Assembly: GCA_949127705.1 (NCBI GenBank)
Contig: CASBQJ010000030.1
Location: 1 to 22,088 of the forward strand
Direction: 5' to 3'
Length of the DNA stretch: 22,088 nt
Source: Synechococcales cyanobacterium PMM_0085
GTDB lineage: Bacteria > Cyanobacteriota > Cyanobacteriia > Elainellales > Elainellaceae
Positions 1 to 6,741 of the stretch are shown piece after piece (the first letter of the stretch is position 1; every line of letters starts with the position of its first letter). The notes beneath the pieces are model-generated. The model worked only from the letters and a program-made list of their open reading frames with translations, was not told the origin of the DNA and did not search any database. The position numbers were made by a program, and so were the translations under genes.

Positions 1-1864
1 CGCAGAGGACATCTACGGCGGCGATCGCCCCGGCAATCTGGCGAATTGGCTCGGCATACTCGCTGACGGAGGTGCGCAGAGCTGTAAAAATGTCGTATTC
101 CAGCTTATTGACGGCATCGCGGGCGCTGAAGATCGCCGATTCTTTTTCCTTGAGTTCGCCCGTGATATAGCGTTCCTCATTGGTCAGCGTTTGCTTGCGG
201 ATGTAGCCGCTAGGGATCTGCTCACTCGACTTGGCCCGCGAAATGCTGATGTAATAGCCAAATGCCTTGGTGTAGCCCACCTTGAGACTAGAGATGCCCG
301 TACGCTGCCGTTCTTCAACTTCGAGCTGGGCAATCCACTGCTGGTTAGACTCAATTTGCTGCCGCAGCTCGTCGAGTTGCAGGTTGACCCCAGCTCGAAT
401 CAGGTTGCCCTCGGTTAAATAGAGCGGCGGCGTGTCTACCAGGTGAGCTTTGAGCGTCTGCCCCAGTTGGTCTAGGTCGGGGGGAACGGTTTGCAGAGCG
501 GTGAGGTGGGCTGAGTGCGCGGAGGCGACTAACCGGGCTAGATCAGGCAGTCTGGCCAAAGAATCGGCCAGCGCCACTAAATCGCGGGCGTTGGCAGTGC
601 CCGACCCGGCTCGTCCAGTTAAGCGCTCCAAGTCGTAGATTTGCTTCAGCAACTGCTGGAGCATCTGGCGCAGGTTGCCGTTATCGAGCAGCTCTTGAAT
701 GGTGTCTTGGCGGGCGGCAATTTTGTCAATCTCCAGCAGCGGTTGCAGCAGCCAGCGCCGCATCGCCCGACCACCCATGGCCGTGACGGTTTTGTCGAGC
801 GCCCACAGCAATGAGCCGTGAAAGGTACCGTCGCGGGCGGTTTGGGTAATCTCTAGATTGCGGCGCGTCTGGTGGTCAATCACCAGGTAATCGCTCAGGC
901 TATAGGTGCAGAGCGGCTGGAGGGGAATGTGCTGCGATTGGCTGTGCGGATCGGTAGCAATCCGATTGGTGGCCTGCCCGCCCCGCTCTGATGTTTCCTC
1001 CAGATATTCCAGCAGGCCACCAGCCGCTCGAACCGCGAGCGGCAGGTGCTCACAGCCCATGCCTTCTAGCGATCGCACCCGAAATCGTTCGCGCAGTCGC
1101 TGCCGTGCTTCGGCTTGGATAAACGGCGCTTGCGGGCGCAGGGTGTAGCAAAACTGCAACGGGAAACAGCTAGGGATCTGGCTGGACGTTTCGCCAGGGC
1201 GCAGCAGCCCACCCAGATCGGGAGCGTTGGTGGGGACGAGCACTTCTGACGGTTGCAGCCGCAGTAGCTCTTGGGTCAGCTGCTCTAATTCGCTGGCCTG
1301 GGTCGTGAGAAACTCGCCCGTGGAGACATCGGCGATCGCCAACCCCCAATGGCTCCCAGCTAGCACCACCGCCGCCAAATAGTTGTTGCGACGGGCATTC
1401 AGCATCCCGTCTTCGAGCACAGTGCCGGGGGTAATCACCCGCGTGACGGCGCGCTGCACCAGTCGCCCTTGGGCATCAGCAGCGTCTTCGGTTTGGTCGC
1501 AAATGGCGATCGCAAAGCCGCGATCGACCAGCAGGGTGCAATAGCGCTCTAAGGCGTGATGGGGAATGCCTGCCAGTGGCACCCGGCCAATTTCCTTGCC
1601 CGCATCTTTGCTGGTGAGAACGAGTTCTAACTCTCGAGCAATGGCGATCGCATCTTGAAAAAACGTCTCAAAAAAGTCGCCCACCCGGTACAACAGCAGC
1701 GCATGGGGATACTCATCCTTCAAGTCGGCATAGTGCCGCATCATGGGCGTCAAATCTTCTCGGTTTGCCGCGCGATGATCGGCATAGCGTACAGCGTGTT
1801 TGACCAACCGTTCCGGTAGATCGCCCAAAGGATTTGCGTCAGTGGATGCAGGCGAGTGGGTCAT
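1..1864 (-). CDS. mutS: DNA mismatch repair protein MutS (partial, C-terminus outside the window)
   Basis: MutS recognises base mismatches and small loops and recruits the repair machinery. About 621 codons are visible of a family that usually runs to about 850-900 residues. The start (ATG at 1862-1864) gives an N-terminus in which the mismatch-reading motif appears as VGDFFETFF, the usual cyanobacterial form of GDFYE, whose first Phe stacks into the mismatch. It is followed by the domain I signature PLAGIPHHALERY, the connector, and the core/clamp domain (for example TAMGGRAMRRWLLQPL, and GYTKAFGYYISISRAK in the clamp-to-lever return). The reading frame is open to base 1, so the Walker-type ATPase domain lies beyond the left edge. 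No strong Shine-Dalgarno sequence precedes the ATG. It is divergent from the response-regulator gene at 2105, with 240 bp between them. Identity is near certain. Confidence 0.97.
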   Translation of the reverse strand, partial: MTHSPASTDANPLGDLPERLVKHAVRYADHRAANREDLTPMMRHYADLKDEYPHALLLYRVGDFFETFFQDAIAIARELELVLTSKDAGKEIGRVPLAGIPHHALERYCTLLVDRGFAIAICDQTEDAADAQGRLVQRAVTRVITPGTVLEDGMLNARRNNYLAAVVLAGSHWGLAIADVSTGEFLTTQASELEQLTQELLRLQPSEVLVPTNAPDLGGLLRPGETSSQIPSCFPLQFCYTLRPQAPFIQAEARQRLRERFRVRSLEGMGCEHLPLAVRAAGGLLEYLEETSERGGQATNRIATDPHSQSQHIPLQPLCTYSLSDYLVIDHQTRRNLEITQTARDGTFHGSLLWALDKTVTAMGGRAMRRWLLQPLLEIDKIAARQDTIQELLDNGNLRQMLQQLLKQIYDLERLTGRAGSGTANARDLVALADSLARLPDLARLVASAHSAHLTALQTVPPDLDQLGQTLKAHLVDTPPLYLTEGNLIRAGVNLQLDELRQQIESNQQWIAQLEVEERQRTGISSLKVGYTKAFGYYISISRAKSSEQIPSGYIRKQTLTNEERYITGELKEKESAIFSARDAVNKLEYDIFTALRTSVSEYAEPIRQIAGAIAAVDVLC

Positions 1865-2104
1865 TTAGGTCAGATGTACTGCTCAATCGTGCTCTTCATT
1901 GACTCTACCGCAACCGGTGAACGGGAGCAGGCGCAGAGTCGGTTAGGACTGGTTTTATTTTTATTTTTTATCCAGCGATCCAGCGCTGAATGTTAAAACC
2001 ATCCGCGTTTTGTGAATACTGATGGATGCGGCAGAGAACTCAAACGGTTATTGTCATTTTTTTGAAGAACTAGCTGAAAATTAGCTGAAAAATTAGCGGA
2101 GTTT
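1865..2104. promoter_or_regulatory. Divergent intergenic region between mutS and the response-regulator gene
   Basis: These 240 bp must hold the promoters of two divergent genes. A T-rich run (about 1952-1970) and an imperfect direct repeat TAGCTGAAAAT / TAGCTGAAAAAT (2071-2081, 2082-2093) are visible. The repeat lies directly in front of GGAG (2098-2101), a short-spaced ribosome binding site 3 nt before the ATG at 2105. I could not find a convincing -35/-10 pair for either gene. Confidence 0.45.
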
Positions 2105-3841
2105 ATGAACACCATCCTTGTGATTGAAGATGACAAAACCATGTGCATCGCCATCGTGGGCATTTTGCAATCAGCAAACTATCAAACCCTCACTGCCTCG
2201 GATGGCCGTTCAGGACTGAAGCTAGCTCAAGATTGCCAGCCAGATCTAATTCTTTGTGATGTCATGATGCCGGATCTGAGTGGCTATGAAGTGTTGCAGC
2301 AATTACAGCTGTCTTCAGTGACCGCTTGTATTCCCTTTATTTTTTTAACCGGCAAGGTAGACTCGAAAGATTTTCGCCAAGGGATGGTGCTAGGAGCCGA
2401 TGACTATTTAACGAAACCCTGCACCCGAGCAGAGTTGACAGAGGCGATCGCGGCTCGGTTAAATAAGCGCGCCAGCTTTACCCGGCCTTATATTGAGGCG
2501 ATGAAAAGCGCTGCCGAAAACCTCACCCAAATTGCCTATCGAGATCCGCTAACAAACCTACCAAATCGCATTTTGTTTCAGCAGCGGTTACAGGTAGCAT
2601 TGGAGCAAGCTAGCGCCCTGAAGAGCACACTGGCCTTGATTTACCTGAAGGCACAGACCCTAAAGCCGCTTGACGTCAGCAACCGCTCGGTTACCGATAC
2701 GCTGTGCCAAGCGTTGGCAGCACGGATCAACCAAGAATATGGTCAAACCTACACGCTAGCGCGGCTAGATGGCACTGAATTTGGCCTGATTGTTCATGAT
2801 ATGACTCAGCAGCAGGACGTTGTGACCCTAGCGCAGCAGATGCTTCGGCTATCAACAGTCCCTTTCACCATAGACGATCAGACCTGGATGGTTCAAGCCA
2901 GTATCGGCATAGCCCTTTATCCAGACAATGGAACGACACCCGCTGAACTCATGAGCCAAGCGAAGATCGCCTTGCGGCACGCCGTGCGCCAAGATAGTAA
3001 CGGCTATCAGTTCTACAATCTCGAAATTGACTCCCTCTTTGCCCAACAGGAACAGCTCACCCAGCAGCTAAAGTCGGCGCTCAGTCAAAACGAGTTTCAG
3101 CTGGTCTATCAGCCTGAAGTGAATCTAATTACCGGACGCATTATCGGAGCGGAAGCGCTGCTGCGCTGGCATCATCCAGAGATGGGGATCATCTATCCTT
3201 TGAGGTTTCTCTCGATCGCCGAAGAGACCGGTTGGATTATAGAAATTGGCGAGTGGATTTTGCAGACAGCCTGTGTGCAGGCCAATGCGTGGCAAACTCC
3301 AAATCGACCGCCGCTCAAGATGGCGGTTAACATGTCGAGCTGCCAATTCAAACAGCCCCATTTAGCCGAGACGATCGCCCGAATTACGCAGCAAACAGGG
3401 CTAGATCCCAATGTATTGGTGTTGGAAGTGAATGAGGCGACGGTGATGGAACACTACGATGCCAGCCTCACCACCCTAGAACAGTTTAGGCACCAAGGGA
3501 TCCGCATTACTCTAGACAATTTTGGCACTGGCCATTCGTCTCTATCTCAGCTCCAGCAGCTGCCGCTAGAGAGCATCAAGATTGACCGCTCCCTGATTCA
3601 GCCGATTACCACCAATCGCAACGCGGTTTCGCTGGTCAAAGCTATGATTGCAATCGGCCAAAGCCTGAACCTAAAAGTTGTAGCCGAAGGGGTAGAAACC
3701 GAAGAGCAGCTGGCCTTACTGCGGCAACTCGGCTGCTATGCGGCTCAAGGGAATTTGTTCAGCCGCCCCGTCTCGGCAGCACACTTTACCGAAATGCTGT
3801 TGACGGCTCAGCGCTTACCTCTGGCTCCAACTCCAGTATGA
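2105..3841 (+). CDS. Response regulator with degenerate GGDEF and EAL domains (REC-GGDEF-EAL)
   Basis: This is a 578-residue cytosolic signalling protein. Residues 1-120 form a receiver domain with the acidic pair D9-D10, phospho-acceptor D52 (LILCDVMMPD), T82 and K104 (LTKP), all intact. Residues 145-305 form a GGDEF-fold domain that opens with DPLTNLPNR, but the signature reads RLDGTEF (222-226), lacking the catalytic acidic residue, and there is no upstream RxxD inhibitory site. Residues 320-570 form an EAL (c-di-GMP phosphodiesterase) domain with E350 of the EAL motif, N409, E441, D471, K492, E528 and Q548 present. The normal DDFGTG is DNFGTG (N472), so one metal-binding Asp is missing. 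Cyclase activity is unlikely. Phosphodiesterase activity may be weakened or lost, leaving a phosphorylation-controlled c-di-GMP or GTP sensor. No partner histidine kinase is visible. It converges on ureD with a 9-bp gap. Confidence 0.93.
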   Translation: MNTILVIEDDKTMCIAIVGILQSANYQTLTASDGRSGLKLAQDCQPDLILCDVMMPDLSGYEVLQQLQLSSVTACIPFIFLTGKVDSKDFRQGMVLGADDYLTKPCTRAELTEAIAARLNKRASFTRPYIEAMKSAAENLTQIAYRDPLTNLPNRILFQQRLQVALEQASALKSTLALIYLKAQTLKPLDVSNRSVTDTLCQALAARINQEYGQTYTLARLDGTEFGLIVHDMTQQQDVVTLAQQMLRLSTVPFTIDDQTWMVQASIGIALYPDNGTTPAELMSQAKIALRHAVRQDSNGYQFYNLEIDSLFAQQEQLTQQLKSALSQNEFQLVYQPEVNLITGRIIGAEALLRWHHPEMGIIYPLRFLSIAEETGWIIEIGEWILQTACVQANAWQTPNRPPLKMAVNMSSCQFKQPHLAETIARITQQTGLDPNVLVLEVNEATVMEHYDASLTTLEQFRHQGIRITLDNFGTGHSSLSQLQQLPLESIKIDRSLIQPITTNRNAVSLVKAMIAIGQSLNLKVVAEGVETEEQLALLRQLGCYAAQGNLFSRPVSAAHFTEMLLTAQRLPLAPTPV

Positions 3842-3850
3842 GAGCTGAGG

Positions 3851-4804
3851 CTACCAAACGCGCGGGTTACAGCCGGGACGCTGAACCAGTTCGGGGCGCA
3901 GCAAGTGCCACACTTGGGTAAACCAACGGCGCGCCTCTAGGGTAGAGCTGCCCCGATACCGACACAGCACGCCGCTGATCAATCGGGTCACACCCGTTTG
4001 GGATCGGGACGTGGCGTTGAACAGGGAATCGGCAGATTTGGTTGGCTCTAGGTCTGAGGATGGTGCTAGTGGAATGGCCACCTGGCTTGACGTCCAGAGC
4101 GATCGCGCTTGTTCTACCCAGGCGGCGGAGAGCGATCGCCCCACAATTGCAAAACTGCCGACGACCGGGCACCCTGCTAGCCCATGGGCACTGGTGAGCA
4201 TGGCGGAGCCGCCCTCTACCCACTGCGGATCAACCCACAGCAGGCGATCGCCTTGCCAGATTTCGGTGTGCGATCGCCAGCTGCCGCTCAAGAATTTTTC
4301 GCCCCGCGCCGTGCGGCCTAAGCGGGTAATGTCCCACCCTAGCCAGAGCGCATTTTCGCCCAGATCAACCCGCATGGTTTGCCGATAGTCTGCCTCGTCA
4401 AAGATGATCGTTTCTTGCGGCAACCACTCTAAGCACGCCCCTGCCTCGATCTGAACGTGGGTGGTTTGCTGCACCGCTTTGCCATTGCTGCGGTAGATTT
4501 TCCCGGCAGTGGCGGTGGTTAACAGGGCGTGGGTGGAAGGCTGGAGGTGGACAGCAGTGGAGAGGCGATCGCCCCCCACCACGCCGCCCGCCGTATTCAG
4601 CATCACCACATGACAGACGCCTTCGCCCTCTGGGTAAAACGGGCGCTGCACCTTCAGGGGTGCCTGCATCTGGCTGCGGCTGAGGCAGGTACGCGCTTGC
4701 TGCTGGGTGAAGTCGAGCTGGAGAAGTCCCTGCCAACCGGGAGTGGCGATCGCGGCCCGATCAAATGCGCTATCAAATGTACTATCAAATAGAGAATAGA
4801 TCAA
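3851..4804 (-). CDS. ureD: Urease accessory protein UreD
   Basis: UreD (UreH in some species) is the scaffold that binds apo-urease and, with UreF and UreG, delivers nickel to the active site. The 317 residues match the usual size. Diagnostic stretches include PLKVQRPFYPEG, VMLNTAGGVVGGDRL, TATAGKIYRS, LEWLPQETIIFD and GWDITRLGR. The start is inferred to be TTG at 4802-4804: no ATG or GTG precedes the conserved region in frame, and AAGGA lies about 10 nt upstream. The first residues are a threefold tetrapeptide repeat (SLFD, STFD, SAFD) encoded by 12-nt DNA repeats. The gene starts 17 nt after the stop of the thioredoxin-TPR gene, so the two are probably co-transcribed. No ureA, B, C, E, F or G is in the window; scattered urease genes are known in cyanobacteria. 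Confidence 0.93.
   Translation of the reverse strand: MIYSLFDSTFDSAFDRAAIATPGWQGLLQLDFTQQQARTCLSRSQMQAPLKVQRPFYPEGEGVCHVVMLNTAGGVVGGDRLSTAVHLQPSTHALLTTATAGKIYRSNGKAVQQTTHVQIEAGACLEWLPQETIIFDEADYRQTMRVDLGENALWLGWDITRLGRTARGEKFLSGSWRSHTEIWQGDRLLWVDPQWVEGGSAMLTSAHGLAGCPVVGSFAIVGRSLSAAWVEQARSLWTSSQVAIPLAPSSDLEPTKSADSLFNATSRSQTGVTRLISGVLCRYRGSSTLEARRWFTQVWHLLRPELVQRPGCNPRVW
4758..4793. repeat. Three 12-bp tandem repeats inside the ureD start region
   Basis: Three adjacent 12-nt units share the core ATCAAAT (CGATCAAATGCG, CTATCAAATGTA, CTATCAAATAGA). On the minus strand they encode the UreD N-terminal SLFD/STFD/SAFD repeat, a few codons after the TTG start. Confidence 0.85.
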
Positions 4805-4821
4805 AGCAGGTGCATCCTTGC

Positions 4822-5655
4822 CTAGTACATCGTTTGCATCAGTTTTTTACGATAATCCTTAGTCAGAGAATCATCGTCACCGAGTAGATCAAATACAGTA
4901 ATCATGGCTTTGCGGGCCCCGTCTTGGCGATATTTGCGATCGCGCCCAACAATGGCCAAAAAGCTTTGCAGCGCTATCTCATAGTCTTCCGCTAAGGTTG
5001 CCCGCACCGCTTGGGCATACTGCCAATTCAAACTGCCTGCCTCCGAATCCGAGTCCGGCAGCGTCGCCAGTTCCCGCGTAAATTGAATCACCCCCCGCAC
5101 GGCCTGCGCCATTTGGAAATACGGTTTTTCTGGTTCCTGAATGATAGACAGCAGCTTTTCAGCCGACTCTAAGCTATTCTGGCTGACCAAAAACTGAGCA
5201 GCTGCCAAAATCAGCCGCCGATCTTCGGGGTGGGTTTGGATCAGTTCACCAAATAGCCGCTTGGCTAGAGCCAGGTCGCCACTGGCTCTAGCCGCACGAA
5301 TCACATCTAGACCGTCTTCCAACGGCGACTTCAAATTGAGCTGGGTTAGCAGGTCGCGCACTTGCGGCTCTGGCAACATGCCGACAAAGCCATTGGCGAT
5401 CGCCCCGTCTACTACAAAGCGGACATCGGGCACCCCCTCGACCCCATAGGTTTTCGCTAGCTCTGGATTTTGGTCAATATCGATCTTGGCTAAAACAAAA
5501 TCGTATTCCTGCGCCAGCTTTTCTAGCAGGGGCTTGAGCAGCTGACAAGGGCCACACCACTGAGCAAAAAAGTCTACCAGCACGGGCTTGTCGTAGGATC
5601 TCTGTACCACCTCAGCCGCAAAGTTGTCGTTTGTCACCTCAATAGACATGCCCAT
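4822..5655 (-). CDS. Thioredoxin domain-TPR protein (CnoX/YbbN-like co-chaperone)
   Basis: A 277-residue soluble protein. Residues 1-110 form a thioredoxin fold with the active-site motif WCGPC (C34, C37) and the cis-Pro loop GVPDV (P76; Asp where thioredoxin usually has Thr). Residues 120-277 are a helical TPR-like domain (IRAARASGDLALAKRLF, TLAEDYEIALQSFLAI). This is the architecture of E. coli CnoX/YbbN, a holdase and redox partner for chaperonin clients; the E. coli protein lacks CXXC, whereas this one keeps both cysteines and may be redox active. The start is ATG 5653-5655 (MGMSIEV), because AAGGA lies 9 nt before it; ATG at 5647-5649 is the alternative. The frame is open further upstream, but that part is antisense to the SDR gene. 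ureD follows at 17 nt. Confidence 0.9.
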   Translation of the reverse strand: MGMSIEVTNDNFAAEVVQRSYDKPVLVDFFAQWCGPCQLLKPLLEKLAQEYDFVLAKIDIDQNPELAKTYGVEGVPDVRFVVDGAIANGFVGMLPEPQVRDLLTQLNLKSPLEDGLDVIRAARASGDLALAKRLFGELIQTHPEDRRLILAAAQFLVSQNSLESAEKLLSIIQEPEKPYFQMAQAVRGVIQFTRELATLPDSDSEAGSLNWQYAQAVRATLAEDYEIALQSFLAIVGRDRKYRQDGARKAMITVFDLLGDDDSLTKDYRKKLMQTMY

Positions 5656-5707
5656 GAGCTGGTTTCCTTGTCTTACAGTTGAATTATCATCTACAGAATA
5701 GTAAACT
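5656..5707. promoter_or_regulatory. Short divergent promoter region (thioredoxin-TPR gene / SDR gene)
   Basis: Only 52 bp separate two divergent start codons, so both promoters must lie here or reach into the opposite gene. On the minus strand GATAAT (5683-5688) is a good -10 candidate about 28 nt before the thioredoxin-TPR ATG, but no good -35 is spaced correctly. The plus-strand promoter is not clear. Confidence 0.4.
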
Positions 5708-6379
5708 ATGACCGGACAACCGTATATTTTTTTGGCAGGTGCCAGTCGGGGCGTGGGGCGGGCGATCGCCCAGCAGTTGAGTGAGCAAGCCATTCCCGTC
5801 AAAGCTCTACTGCGTAGCGAAACGGCGCGCGCTGAGCTAGAAGCCATGGGGATCACGGTGGCCATTGGCGATGCGCTCAACCCAGACGATGTAGCGCGCG
5901 CCATGCTGGCAGCACCCGTGCAAGCTGTGATTAGCACCATCGGCGGAGCACCCCAAGGGGAGCAGCGCGCCGACTTTTTGGGCAATAAATATTTGATTGA
6001 TGCCGCCCTGCAAGCAGCGGTGCAGCGGTTTATCTTGGTGTCTTCCATTGGCAGCGGGGACAGTGCCGTGGCGCTGCCGCCTCAGGTGCTCCAAACGCTA
6101 GGAGCGGTGCTAGTAGAGAAAGCACAGGCAGAAGACTATCTGATCGCCAGCGGCCTGCCCTATACCATCATCAGACCGGGTGGGCTAAAATCGGAGCCCG
6201 CAACAGGTAATGGTTTGCTCACAGCCAATCCAGCGATCGCAGGCAGCATTCACCGGGAAGACGTAGCTGATTTGGTTTGCCAATGTTTGCAGTCCGATCG
6301 CGCCGTGCGTCAAACGCTGTCAGCGGTGGATCGCAACATGCTCTATGGACAGGCGGAGTTTCAAGAATTTGCCCTTTAG
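5708..6379 (+). CDS. NAD(P)-binding atypical short-chain dehydrogenase/reductase (SDR5-like)
   Basis: A 223-residue Rossmann-fold protein. The N-terminal dinucleotide-binding turn reads FLAGASRGVG (G11-G17). It is followed by the acidic second half-site (GDALNPDDVARAM), the AVISTIGG strand, VQRFILVSSIGSGDS, and the conserved segment ASGLPYTIIRPGGL typical of NAD(P)H-binding NmrA/SDR5-type proteins. The classical YxxxK catalytic pair is not evident in the expected place, so this may be a dinucleotide sensor or an atypical reductase rather than a standard dehydrogenase. Substrate is unknown. ATG at 5708 lacks a strong Shine-Dalgarno sequence but is the only start that leaves the Rossmann turn intact. 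It stands alone, divergent from the thioredoxin-TPR gene. Confidence 0.87.
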   Translation: MTGQPYIFLAGASRGVGRAIAQQLSEQAIPVKALLRSETARAELEAMGITVAIGDALNPDDVARAMLAAPVQAVISTIGGAPQGEQRADFLGNKYLIDAALQAAVQRFILVSSIGSGDSAVALPPQVLQTLGAVLVEKAQAEDYLIASGLPYTIIRPGGLKSEPATGNGLLTANPAIAGSIHREDVADLVCQCLQSDRAVRQTLSAVDRNMLYGQAEFQEFAL

Positions 6380-6388
6380 CTAAAACTA

Positions 6389-6430
6389 TTTTTTATGAAA
6401 GGGTTAGTTGTGCTGCCCTTTCATAAAAAA
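6389..6430. repeat. 15-bp perfect inverted repeat downstream of the SDR gene
   Basis: TTTTTTATGAAAGGG (6389-6403) and CCCTTTCATAAAAAA (6416-6430) are exact reverse complements around a 12-nt loop, starting 10 nt after the SDR stop. The GC core is only 3 bp and the T run is on the 5' arm, with A after the 3' arm, so it is not a textbook intrinsic terminator. It could act as a 3'-end stabiliser or a protein-binding site. Confidence 0.8.
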
Positions 6431-6741
6431 CTCTCCGACGATTATTGGTCCGCGATCCTTAGTGCTATCTTTTGTAAGGGTTGGGAAAACCCTAATTTTC
6501 TGGTGATATCAAAAATATTTTTGCAGCCTGTTCTTTTTTAATAACGAAAAACTGATAAACCCAGCGGCTGATTATCCTGATCTGTGTCTGTTCGACAAGA
6601 ATAATCCGGTTGGAGCGGTGGCACTAGTTCCATATCACCCGACTGAACTATTTACCAAAGTTGCTGCCAGCAATTATTCTGCTTAAAGTTGCTTTTTTTA
6701 ACTGCTCTATTCCAGGTTCTCTTCAGGTTCTACAATCTGCC
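6431..6741. other. Intergenic region upstream of the TolC-family gene
   Basis: About 310 bp with no gene. A small hairpin AGGGTT-GGGAA-AACCCT (6477-6493) is followed by AATTTTC and could help end transcription from the SDR gene. The rest is AT-rich and presumably holds the tolC promoter, which I could not define. A TTG at 6661 is in frame with tolC but is probably not the start. Confidence 0.4.

Noticed and set aside
4011..4388. Plus-strand ORF of 125 codons antisense to ureD
   Set aside because: Shadow frame of a clearly identified gene; no start signals.
5656..6048. N-terminal extension of the thioredoxin-TPR frame (131 extra codons)
   Set aside because: It is antisense to the SDR gene, has low protein-like character, and the AAGGA-preceded ATG at 5655 starts right at the thioredoxin fold.
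6661..6741. TTG at 6661 as start of the TolC-family gene
   Set aside because: It would place 27 residues before a clear signal peptide; ATG at 6742 gives a proper exported protein.
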